64,000 nucleotides of DNA, taken from Parietaria judaica. Lineage: Eukaryota > Streptophyta > Magnoliopsida > Rosales > Urticaceae. The number at the start of each line of letters is the position of its first letter. Position 1 is the first letter of the stretch. Both the position numbers and the translations under genes were made by a program. Below, one piece after another: positions 44,701 through 52,790 of the stretch. The DNA is taken from NCBI GenBank assembly GCA_954871525.1, contig OX940860.1, forward strand, positions 25,266,001 to 25,330,000, read 5' to 3'. The notes under the pieces are model-generated. The model saw nothing but the letters and a program-made list of their open reading frames with translations, was not told the origin of the DNA and made no database searches.

Positions 44701-46073
44701 ATGATGTTGCTTTTCAACTTCGGGATGAAATACACCTGGGTCATCAGACGCTGGTCGCCATTCTTGCACTCGAACAGGATCGACCCTCTGCCTCTGATCT
44801 CTACGACTGATCCGTCGCCGAATTTCACGCTGCCCGTGATCTTCTCATCGAGCTCTTCAAACTTAGCTCGGTCCCCAGTCATGTGGTTGCTAGCTCCGTT
44901 GTCTAGATACCATACGTCGGTACTGACTTTCTTCTCTCCGTCTACGAGGAGGTTTGCAATAACCTTATCCTCGATGAGGAAAACCTTCTCGCTGGTCTCC
45001 TCCGGACAGGTCTGCTCGGCCTCTGGCCTGATCGGCACACTGATCACTTCTGCCCGGGCCTTGGCGTCACACTCGCCATTCTGTTCGTCCAGGTGCGTTT
45101 CTTGTTCGGCAAACAACAATGCCGGCTGGTCGTCTGGGAATCTTGCTAGATTCGCCTCTTCGCCCTGGTTCCTGCTCCGGCACTCAGATGCAAAGTGCCC
45201 AAGCTTCTGACAATTGTAGCACTTCACTGTTTTCTTGTCTCTCCTGGTCGTGCCTTCCTGACGGGTAGATCCACTGCCGCGACCTCGCATGTCCCGACCT
45301 CGACCTCGTCCACGACCCTGTCCGCGTCCTCGGACTTCTCCACCAAAGCTGTTCCGACCTGAGGGTCTTGTAGAAAACTCGGCTCCCCCGGTTTTCCGCT
45401 GTCTGGCCGTCCACTCTTCATGCGTGAGCAGGAGGTTCTTCTCCTCGTCTTTGTCACCGTAACCCCGAAGTCTCTCTTCGTGGGCCTTGAGACGACCAAC
45501 AACCTCCTCGACCGACATGGTCTTGAGATCGCCGAACTGCTCGATCGATGTCACGATCTGCATGTACCTGTGAGGCACTGCTCGGAGAAACTTCTTGACG
45601 ACGGTGGTCTCCTCCACCTTGTCTCCCAGCGAGCGTATGCCGGTCACAATGGACGTGAGCCGCATAGCGAAATTATCAATTGATTCGCTCTCCCTCATCC
45701 TCATGACCTCGAACTCACTCTTCAAGGTCTGGACCTTTGCCTCCTTGACGCGATCTGCGCCCATGTGCATGGTCTGAAGAGTTTTCCATGCTTCCTTCGC
45801 GGAATCCTTCTCGGCGAGCATGAGAAGAACTTCTTCCGGAACTGCTTGGTAGATAGCGGCTAGAGCCATTCTTTCCTTGCACCCTTCGACACCGCCGTTC
45901 TCTACGGCCTCCCAAACTCCCTGCGCCTGCAGATTCACCCTCATCTTCAACGCCCACACGGCGTAATTGCTCTTCGTGAGCATGGGGTAATGGAGTGTAA
46001 CTGTGCCTTCTCTGGAGTCTGGTTTCTGCGCAACCAAACCTCCTTCCATCGGTGACTCTGATGATGAGGACAT
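41490..46073 (-). CDS. Copia element IV gag-pol polyprotein, uninterrupted
   Basis: About 1,527 codons from the ATG at 46071-46073 (MSSSSESPMEGG); nine further upstream codons are open but lie at the primer site. Order by residue: gag with the CCHC knuckle CYNCQKLGHFASEC (about 285), protease WYLDNGASNHMTGD (about 390), integrase HHCC finger (about 520-565) and D-D-E in VHADLCGP (585), LRTDRGGEF (647) and NGVVERRNRT (685). RT follows, with [15 protein letters not shown] (1037) and YVDDLIVTG (1108), then RNase [18 protein letters not shown] (1275) and KHIDTKFHYIRE (about 1370). It encodes the virus-like particle protein and the enzymes for reverse transcription and integration. Oddities: LITPQSQKQQ, where other copies have [10 protein letters not shown], and about 95 codons running past the polypurine tract into the 3' LTR. 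Confidence 0.95.
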   Translation of the reverse strand: MSSSSESPMEGGLVAQKPDSREGTVTLHYPMLTKSNYAVWALKMRVNLQAQGVWEAVENGGVEGCKERMALAAIYQAVPEEVLLMLAEKDSAKEAWKTLQTMHMGADRVKEAKVQTLKSEFEVMRMRESESIDNFAMRLTSIVTGIRSLGDKVEETTVVKKFLRAVPHRYMQIVTSIEQFGDLKTMSVEEVVGRLKAHEERLRGYGDKDEEKNLLLTHEEWTARQRKTGGAEFSTRPSGRNSFGGEVRGRGQGRGRGRGRDMRGRGSGSTRQEGTTRRDKKTVKCYNCQKLGHFASECRSRNQGEEANLARFPDDQPALLFAEQETHLDEQNGECDAKARAEVISVPIRPEAEQTCPEETSEKVFLIEDKVIANLLVDGEKKVSTDVWYLDNGASNHMTGDRAKFEELDEKITGSVKFGDGSVVEIRGRGSILFECKNGDQRLMTQVYFIPKLKSNIISLGQMTEIGNTVLLQGSYLKMWTKEGELLMKVERTPNSLYKILLKTCQPGCLMASMADPAWLWHARLGHVNFHALKMMGEKKMAFGVPKIEHPDQLCECCMIAKQARIPFPIKAKFRAERPLQLVHADLCGPVTPATLAGNKYFLLLVDDYSRWMWVYMLKEKSGAFEVFKKFKKIVENGSVHRLKVLRTDRGGEFTSQQFGEFCDQEGIQRHLSAPHTPQQNGVVERRNRTVMNTARSLLKSMQVSARFWAEAVRHAIYLLNRLPTKALGERTPYQAWKGKKPHLEHLKVFGCTAHVKIAGPHLKKLDDRSQKMVYLGVEEGSKAHRLYDPRRGRLQVSRDAVFEEEMKWDWRDEKGEPEQNSVEFIVEDDQDVAEQEQPGTPSSGTVLPETREPSPGENSPDTPRTPSPSRTSPSSSGDSSIKDGPRGFRPLADVYDQTQEVEMSLEELSLLCAEEPASFQEAAVEQEWQEAMKKEMESIEKNRTWELTDLPKGHNPIGLKWVFKLKKDTEGNVLKHKARLVAKGYVQRKGIDFEEVFAPLSRLDTIRLILALAAHRGWEIHHLDVKSAFLNGDLEEEVYVKQPEGFGVTCKEQKVYKLSKALYGLKQAPRAWNIRLDKSLKNLGFTKCLSEQAVYTRSSGQETLIVGVYVDDLIVTGSSAGGVDGFKQQMMAEFEMSDLGLLSYYLGLEVEQKKDCITLKQSAYAKKILKQFEMADCNSSKYPMKAKLQLGKDAEGRRVDPTEYRRVIGCLRYLTHTRPDISHAVGIVIRYMEKPTSAHQQAVKHILRYVKGTTDYGIQYNRGSGAEVLVGFTDSDLAGDIDDRKSTGGMAFYLNGNLITPQSQKQQTVALSSCEAEFMAATAAACQAMWLKGLLSEMTGSEQRPATLYVDNKSAIALMKNPVFHGRSKHIDTKFHYIRECVEKREIIVEFVNTREQRADILTKALGRVKFEEMRELLGVKRVEASQAYGGECELKLYLVRVTTRTQDGQKHLRGVSPGTDQNRRRTAFQPSSGEHEQSVRIEGKLSPEHTSRPARGQRSCPGRKRKLYPERKTRRLRSKQIKSKI

Positions 46074-46087
46074 GTTCTTCGATTGAA

Positions 46088-46099
46088 GCTCTGATACCA
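46088..46099 (-). promoter_or_regulatory. Primer-binding site, copia element IV
   Basis: The reverse complement is TGGTATCAGAGC, 2 nt from the 5' LTR. Confidence 0.9.
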
Positions 46100-46101
46100 C
46101 T

Positions 46102-46646
46102 TGTTGGATCCCAATTCACGGATCTGCAAAGAACACGAATAACACCAAAAGAAATCGAACCAAAAATAAAGGACACAAACTTTTGGGAGAAGAAATTCTC
46201 TTGATTAATAATCGAAGGCAATACAAGAAGATAAACTCAAAATTCTAATGGACTCTACACGCTTTACAAAGTACAATGCTAGGTTTATATATAGCCTCAC
46301 ATAGGCGAAACCCTAGCTAACCGAATCGCACAAAATCAGGAAACTACCCTAAATAATCCTATCAAATCTTTGACTTGATTTGCTTGCTCCTCAATCTACG
46401 CGTCTTCCTTTCTGGGTAGAGTTTCCTTTTCCTGCCCGGACAGCTTCTCTGTCCCCGAGCTGGCCTGCTCGTATGCTCCGGGCTGAGCTTGCCTTCTATC
46501 CGGACACTCTGCTCGTGTTCACCCGAGCTGGGCTGAACGGCTGTCCGTCTTCTGTTCTGGTCGGTACCCGGGCTGACTCCTCGCAAGTGTTTCTGCCCGT
46601 CCTGGGTTCTGGTCGTCACCCGGACTAAGTCAAGCTTAAGCTCACA
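46102..46646 (-). repeat. 5' LTR of copia element IV
   Basis: 545 bp. On the minus strand ggctatatataaacc (plus 46282-46296) is a TATA candidate for the element's own promoter. U3 (plus 46380-46646) is packed with related words such as ccgagctgg, ccgggctga and tgctcg, which may be promoter repeats and also stay open as a reading frame. Confidence 0.95.
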
Positions 46647-46651
46647 TTGGT

Positions 46652-48370
46652 ATCTAATATGTGTTAGTTCCACAACTATAGAACTGATGGAAACCTTATC
46701 GTTGTTCTATCTGGCAATGGATGAGATTACTACAAAGTTAATTATGTCGTATCTCCAGCATAAACCTAAAAACCTCTTTCTCTTCTTCCTTTTATTTGTA
46801 TAATTTCTCAGTCCACTCAATTTTTCCTTATTAGCAGGCCAAGTTTATGAGAATTTGGGTTTGACTAATTGGGGTTGTTCCCTTAAATTTGTTTGTTGCA
46901 TAAAGTTCATTTTCTATTTATATATTAAAACCTATACTAGTAAGGGAGAATATGCACATTTTCTTTCTAAGACCTATGCTAGAAGACGCATAAATTGTGT
47001 ATATTTGTAATCTTAGTCTATTATTGTTGTGGATTTTCTACGCTAGTATACATATTGAAAACAAGTAATATAATGATAAGAAAAGTCGATCCCACGGAGA
47101 ATTATTACTATTAATTTTTCTAATTACTAGTTTTATGTCACCTTAATTTTATCTAAACAAATAAATTTTGCAATACAATCAATTAAATAACTAATGGAAA
47201 AAAAATACTAAAAATGAAAGCTTTGGACAAATAGAGAAATTATATAGGATCACAATCATTCCTCAGCGCTTCACCCGATTGTTCATATCATTCCTTTGAT
47301 CATCAAATTGCTACCTGTTGTTTAACCAAGACCCCTAATGCATCAAATAGAACTCTTCCGATATTCAATTTGAGTTATCTTTCTTAACTATTTCACTATA
47401 TTCCTATGTGAATTAAATTACGAACGATTTATTAAGCATGTGTTCTTAATGGGTTACACATGTTACATAGGTATATTCCTATCCTATATAAACTCAAGAT
47501 TTCCATCATAGATCATGTGTTATTCTATCTACGGCTAAACACAAATTTCCTTTTTCCAAAGTTCCTAAGGTTTACCAAATCAATTTAATTGGTGATCAAG
47601 CAATCAAAAGCATTAAGAAAAGGATAGAGTAAATAAACTTAAGCAATTGTCATTAATCAAAGAAACTATAATCCAAAACAGGCTACATGTGAGTTTTGAT
47701 TGCAATCCTATGAACGGTTTAGCTCATGATGAATCTAGAGCATAAGCAAATCACAAAGATAGACATTATGGAGAAAAAAATTCAGCAAAAGAAAGTGATA
47801 CATATGGAGAGAATCTCTCGGAAGTTCTTCGTCTCCACCGTTCTTCTTCGCAAAACTCGATCTCCAATGGCGTTCTTCGCGTTTCTTAGCCTCTTATGAT
47901 GTTTTTCTCTCCCAAAATTTGTCTCTTAATCTCTCTTCATGATCCCCTTATATAGCCTCCTCATTAGGTTAACATTAGGCTAAAAATAACCTAATTCGCG
48001 AAACAGTGGTGTTGGGGAACGATAAATTCTGTGCTGGGGGCACAGGGTTAATTCTGAGATTCTTACCGGAGCACCAAAAGTCTATGCCGTGGCACCAAGC
48101 TGCTGCCCGATTTTGGCTAATTTCGGATTTTGGGCATGTTTGAGCATGGAATTGGTTTTCAATCATTTTCCTTTCATCGTTCCGTGCGTTGGTGCTCCGA
48201 ACTTCGTTCGAATGACTCTATTCATCTCGATGTTCAATCAAATTGCTATCTACTCATGTAACTCTTGAAATAAACTAAAACACTATGGACGTAAGCGATG
48301 ACATGGCTATACAACTTGGCTTGCAAGTTGTTATTATAATAATATCTTACTTGCTTACCAAGTTTTGCTA
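46652..48370 (-). repeat. Probable decayed LTR-retroelement remnant
   Basis: No coding frame. The minus strand has a TATA-like ggctatataagggg (plus about 47950-47963) followed by a leader-like AG-rich stretch, and later the word ctccgtgggatcgac (plus about 47086-47101), which resembles sequence in plant LTR retroelements. The ends were not found and the class is uncertain. Confidence 0.3.
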
Positions 48371-48889
48371 ACTTTATTATCTATTATCTTTTACTTTGCA
48401 GACAAGCTTCTAGGGGTAATATTGTAATTTTAGAAGTGCTTGTGTATCTATATATATGTAAGTGTTTGTATTTATAAGTGAAACAATGATAAGACTATGG
48501 GAGAATCTTTTCTCTCTATATCACTGAACGAAGAATTACAAAAGAAGTGGAGAGGTAAGAGTAAATACTAGCACACATGCCCTTTATATAGATACACAAG
48601 CACTTCTAAAATTACAATATTACCCCTAAAAAGCTTGTCTGCAAAGTAAAAGATAATATAAGTTAGCAAAATTACCCCATAGCTTGGCCACCCATTCTTC
48701 ATGCGTAAGCAGAAAGTGCTTGTCATCTTCGTTCTTCAGTGTGACGCCTCCCATTTGCTTAGCCATCGCTTCTTGGCTTGCTAGCAAATTCTCGAACTCT
48801 ACAAGTGATGGTTGAACGAGCCATCCTTGTACAACAATCACGAACAGAGAATGTTTGGTTTTGAGTGACTGGAAGTGGGAACCCACCAA
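48371..48889 (-). mobile_element. Copia remnant: inverted LTR-like arms and a gag scrap
   Basis: Two inverted arms (about 48371-48450 and 48580-48655) share ttttactttgcagacaagct, ggggtaatattgtaatttta and gaagtgcttgtgtat. Next to them a minus-strand 87-codon frame (48626-48889) contains copia gag-type residues, PSLVEFENLLASQEAMAKQM and FLLTHEEWVAK; the latter matches the motif before the knuckle in family D. It is the C-terminal part of a gag from a different, decayed copia element. Confidence 0.6.
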
Positions 48890-49474
48890 ACACTAAAAGA
48901 AACACATTAAATGGCTCTTGGATAAATGAAACTCTAAGTAAAAGTACTCGATTTATCGGTATAAAACTGACTCATCAATAATGCACGTAGACAATAATGT
49001 TAGCCCTTTCTAACACTGCGAATATATCTTATGTGAGTACATATAATCTTGACCAATAGAACTACCCCACTAAAACCCACTAAAAAAAGTAGTAAAGTGA
49101 AATTATTAAGAACGCTTTTTCCATTATCTAACATGATGAAGCTTAATATTTTGTAAGAAAAATAGGCTTCTATTTTATACAACAAATAAGATATTTCGCT
49201 TAGGGCTTTGACAATAGCAGAACAAAAATTACTTTTTGGGGGATTATATATAAATTTTGTTTCGATTTGTTCAATTGTATGGACTAATTCGAAAGAACTT
49301 CTAACACTATAAGTAATCCATTGTTTGGTTGGCAAATCGATTTTATAAACTAATGTTTTTCACTCTCTCTGGGAACGCCTTTTGCGCAATTTCCATTTTG
49401 TTAATTCTATATGTTTCTATTTTGATCGGGTGCGACATTAATTTGCACATTTTCTGCACATTTTCATTGACGAA
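48890..49474. other. Unassigned spacer
   Basis: AT-rich. A 111-codon minus-strand frame (49000-49335) with one hydrophobic run (LNNFTLLLFLVGFSGVVLLV) has no recognised family and poor context; not called as a gene. Confidence 0.35.
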
Positions 49475-49800
49475 CACTACAAGAAAACGAGGACTACAAT
49501 CTTGTCGTTACTAATAAGTGATCAATAATCACGATGGAAATTAATTTATTTCGTCTTTAAAGGGTTCCCCCAACCCCTTCACATGTTCACGTCAAAATGT
49601 ACAGTGGTGACGAAAACTGTACCATGTAATGACTTGTAGTTGCTTAGTTTCTGAAAATTTGGTGGGTTGTCCGCCAATTTCGTCGTGAATAATCTATATT
49701 GACGATATGACTCCCCTTATAGCGACGACATTCAACCACAATGTGGTCGCATAGGCTCAACTATCTTTACTTCACGATTCCTTTCTCTTTCCCGACTACA
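49475..49800 (+). mobile_element. CACTA-type terminal repeat and subterminal region
   Basis: cactacaagaaaac at 49475 is the classic plant CACTA (En/Spm) terminus. The next 300 bp carry subterminal-type words in both orientations (cttgtcgtt, 'ttcgtcgtgaat', 'gacgaaaact', 'agcgacgac'). The far end was not found within the window and no transposase is present, so length and completeness are unknown. Confidence 0.6.
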
Positions 49801-50236
49801 CACCGCACCCGAGACCTGGTGCGGACGTAGACCTACTTGGAGGTGGTTCAACCAACCTTAATTATAGATTAAGGATTCAGTAACTACGTTAACATGAAAA
49901 TAGAACTAAATAATAATCGATATCTTTAGAAAAGACTGAGTCCGTGAATTGTGTATAAACTCTAACTCATCCATAGGAATAGGAACAAACCTTAAGCATA
50001 GGTAATTATCTATCTATATATACATTTAATGTATGAGTACGTGTATATACTTTAACGAACCCATATAAATAGATCTATATAAACTAAAAAATAGTACTAA
50101 GATAACTGCTTATTTTATATATTTTTATATATGCATATAGATATATTAATATTATTCTAAATAGAACGTTGTTAAGAAAAGAAAATGTTATTGTATGTTC
50201 AACATATATCATGGTAATTCTGTGAGAAAGATTAGA
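49801..50236. other. AT-rich spacer
   Basis: No supportable feature. Confidence 0.4.
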
Positions 50237-50308
50237 TAAATAATAATAATAATAATAATAATAATAGTAATAGTAATAATAATAATAATAATAATAATGA
50301 TAATAATA
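50237..50308. repeat. (AAT)n microsatellite
   Basis: About 70 bp of AAT triplets with two AGT interruptions. A minus-strand tyrosine-rich frame across it is an artefact. Confidence 0.95.
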
Positions 50309-50552
50309 AAAAAGAAATACCAAGAGAGCACATTAATTATGAATAAGTACATAATTTAGGATGACGAGAAAAAAAAAACAAACAAAAACTACAAAATTTA
50401 AGAGTCCGTTCATCGAAGATCATTGCACATAATTTATCTTATTTATAAACCATCACTCCCGATTTGAATTCTTGAGTCCACCTGCCTGAGCCCTCTATAT
50501 ATATAGGGTTTATGTCTCACTTAACATCTATCTACATATTGAAAATTGTGTG

Positions 50553-50553
<1 letters not shown>

Positions 50554-50599
<46 letters not shown>

Positions 50600-50745
50600 G
50601 CACTCATGAGGGATAGCTGTATATATATATATATATATTAATATTTCTAATTTTCTGTATATATATATATTTCAATATTTCTAATTTTCTTACATTTAAC
50701 AATTAATTTTTTTAATCGACTAATATATATATATATATATATATA
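50554..50745. repeat. Cluster of (AT)n microsatellites
   Basis: AT runs at about 50556-50595, 50620-50638, 50659-50670 and 50722-50746. Two copies of 'tcaatatttctaattttct' / 'aatatttctaattttctg' lie between them, indicating local duplication. Confidence 0.9.
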
Positions 50746-50779
50746 TCTTAGTTTGAAAGTTTCAATGAATATTAATACC

Positions 50780-50819
<40 letters not shown>

Positions 50820-50856
50820 GGTATTAATATTCATTGAAACTTTCAAACTAAGATAT
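50743..50856. repeat. Perfect 114-bp palindrome with AT core
   Basis: Each 57-base arm is an exact reverse complement of the other. The outer part (cttagtttgaaagtttcaat, then gaatattaatacc) is unique sequence, so this is not just an AT run. The centre is (AT)n. It can form a long hairpin or cruciform. It lies about 140 bp upstream of the DUF7086 candidate start codon. Confidence 0.95.
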
Positions 50857-50994
50857 CCCTAATCAGTTATTTTTTCGTAATTTCCTTGAATGATTCAAAC
50901 CCTTATCACGTTGCTATATAATTCAAACATTTTATCTCGCTGTGCCCTAAGTTTCGACCAGTCCATCTTCTTGTCAAGACTAATACACTTTACC

Positions 50995-51805
50995 ATGGAA
51001 AACGATAAAGATCAGGCTGCGAAGACATACCTCCTAGAACCGGTCAACGACGATGACAACTTACTCCGGCTCTCACTCGGTACTTGCCAGCCAGGGCCCA
51101 AGCCCGAGCCCTGTAAGCCACAAGTCACAACCATGGCCAATCTCTTTTAGTCTCTACCAATCGCTTCAGTTGTCGCAAAACCTTACCCTAGAAGGACACT
51201 CGATGCAGCCCAATCAACAGCCGGAAGGAAGGCGAGCCTTCCGGGGCCCGACCCGGCGGGCCAACCAGCGTCGCCGCAACCAGAGAATCCCGGTGATCCG
51301 CCACGGGAAGAGCTTCACCATCCTGCCACCTTTCCCGTGGGTGGGGGACAAACGCACCACGGTGCACGACCTTAAGACGTTGGATGAGAGGGGCATCAAG
51401 GCCGTCTCGGGCAAGGTTCGCTGCAAGAAGCGCGAGAAGGAGTTCATGGTGTCGTACAACGTTGAAACCGAGTTCTCCGCGTTGCGAGCCTTCGTGGTGG
51501 CGGGGAAGGAGTCGTTCAGGGATTGCTCGCCACCGGAGTGGGAAAACCCGGCACTCTTGGACTGCAATCTCTGCGGGCAGAAGGGCTGCGTGAAGCCGAT
51601 GATTGCAGCAAAGAAGCGGGACATAAACTGGCTGTTCTTGCTGCTCGGAAAGTTTATCGGTCTCTGCTCAATTAAGCAGCTCAAGTACTTCTGCAAGCAC
51701 ACGAAAAATCACTCCATCGGCGCGAAAAACCGTGTTAGCTATCTCACTTATCTCGAGCTCTGCAAACAGCTCGACGAAACCGGGCCTTTCGAGGCTCTAT
51801 TGTAG
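50995..51805 (+). CDS. DUF7086 domain protein, possible N-terminal frameshift
   Basis: The conserved domain is in the frame open at 51053-51805 (250 codons if started at 51053). It includes LPPFPWVGDKRTTVHDL, GKVRCKKREKEF, LLDCNLCGQKGCVKPMIAAK, INWLFLLLGKFIGLCSIKQL and KYFCKHTKNHSIGAKNRVSY, hallmarks of an uncharacterised plant family, function unknown. The likely native N-terminus is in a different frame: MENDKDQAAK... at 50995, with an EAR-like LLRLSLG, ending at a TAG at 51148-51150. No intron of plausible length restores the frame, so a frameshift (mutation or assembly error) near 51120-51150 is likely. Otherwise translation starts at 51053 or at the ATG at 51202. One of four expected zinc-ligand cysteines is Arg (codon 51431-51433, cgc). 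No intron inside the domain. Confidence 0.75.
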
Positions 51806-52213
51806 TTTCCATATCTCGCAACTTTGGGGATCGATTCGAATCGAGCTTTTAGTTATTGACTGTTCTTTAATGTTCGAATAAGATTTTATCGTTGTTGTTA
51901 TTTATTTTTGAGTTTGGAGAATTCTATTAGACTTGGTTAGTTGATTTTTATGAGTTTAATCTATCTATATTAAATGGTCAAGGTTACTTTAGTAGCTCGT
52001 ACTCTTTAAAATAGATTTTAGGTCTAACTAAATATTATATATCGTCTTATCTTATTCGAAACTTTAGAGAGATAAAATATCATCAGACGAAAAATGTAGA
52101 AGATGAATGAACAAAACTCCTTATTATTTCATGTGCTCGGGCTTATTATTTTAAAGAAAATCTTTTGGTATTGGTTATAAAAATCCCATCGATAAATTTG
52201 TAAAATTGAATTG
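51806..52213. other. 3' flank of the DUF7086 gene
   Basis: AT-rich, presumably 3' untranslated region then spacer up to the element V insertion. No further feature. Confidence 0.45.
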
Positions 52214-52218
52214 TTGAT

Positions 52219-52762
52219 TGTGAGTTTAAGCTTGACTTAGTCCGGATGACGACCAGAACCCAGGACGGGCAGAAACACTTGCGAGGAGTCAGCCCGGGTA
52301 CCGACCAGAACAGAAGACGCACAGCTGTTCAGCCCAGCTCGGGTGAACACGAGCAGAACATCCGGATAGAAGGCAAGCCCGGCCAGAGGCAGACGAGCAG
52401 GTCAGCTCGGGGACAGAGAAGCTGTCCGGGCAGGAAAAGGAAACTCTACCCAGAAAGGAAGACGCGTAACTTGAGGAGCAAGCAAATCAAGTCAAAGATT
52501 CGGCGAGATTATTTAGGGTAGTTTCCTGATTTTGTGCGATTTGGTTAGCTAGGGTTTCGCCTATGTGAGGCTATAAATATACCTAGCATGTACACTTTGT
52601 ATTGTGTAGAGTCCATTAGAATTTTGAGTTTATCTTCTTGTATTGCCTTCGATTATTAATCAAGAGAATTTCTTCTCCCAAAAGTTTGTGTCCTTTATTT
52701 TTGGTTCGATTTCTTTTGGTGTTATTCGTGTTCTTTGCAGATCCGTGAATTGGGATCCAACA
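52219..52762 (+). repeat. 5' LTR of copia element V
   Basis: 544 bp, tgtgagtttaagc ... gatccaaca. It contains an intact open U3 frame (52246-52521) and a TATA-like ggctataaatatacc at about 52569-52583. Confidence 0.93.
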
Positions 52763-52764
52763 AG

Positions 52765-52776
52765 TGGTATCAGAGC
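52765..52776 (+). promoter_or_regulatory. Primer-binding site, copia element V
   Basis: TGGTATCAGAGC, 2 nt after the 5' LTR. Confidence 0.9.
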
Positions 52777-52790
52777 TTCAATCGAAGAAC

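Larger units (their letters stand above)
41230..46646 (-). mobile_element. Ty1/copia element IV (family D), intact and young
   Basis: 5,417 bp on the minus strand with two 545-bp LTRs and an exact 5-bp duplication, ttggt (41225-41229 and 46647-46651). The primer site is at 46088-46099, and the polypurine tract acgggggagaa is next to the 3' LTR at about 41775-41785. The LTRs differ at only three positions by eye (41434, 41666, 41759). It has a single uninterrupted gag-pol frame. It is the only family member here that could still be autonomous, subject to the RNase H change noted below. Confidence 0.97.

Noticed and set aside
44668..45210. 180-codon antisense frame, also at 30035-30577 and 53634-54176 in other family copies
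   Set aside because: Conserved length only reflects recent shared ancestry of the sense gag-protease coding sequence. No start context or protein features.
49000..49335. 111-codon minus-strand frame with a hydrophobic run
   Set aside because: AT-rich, single hydrophobic stretch, no homology recalled, no upstream signals.
51080..51191. A small intron joining the DUF7086 N-terminal frame to the domain frame
   Set aside because: Tested donors at 51080 and 51113 with acceptors at 51150, 51169 and 51191. Each gave the wrong frame, an intron too short for plants, or a stop at the joint.
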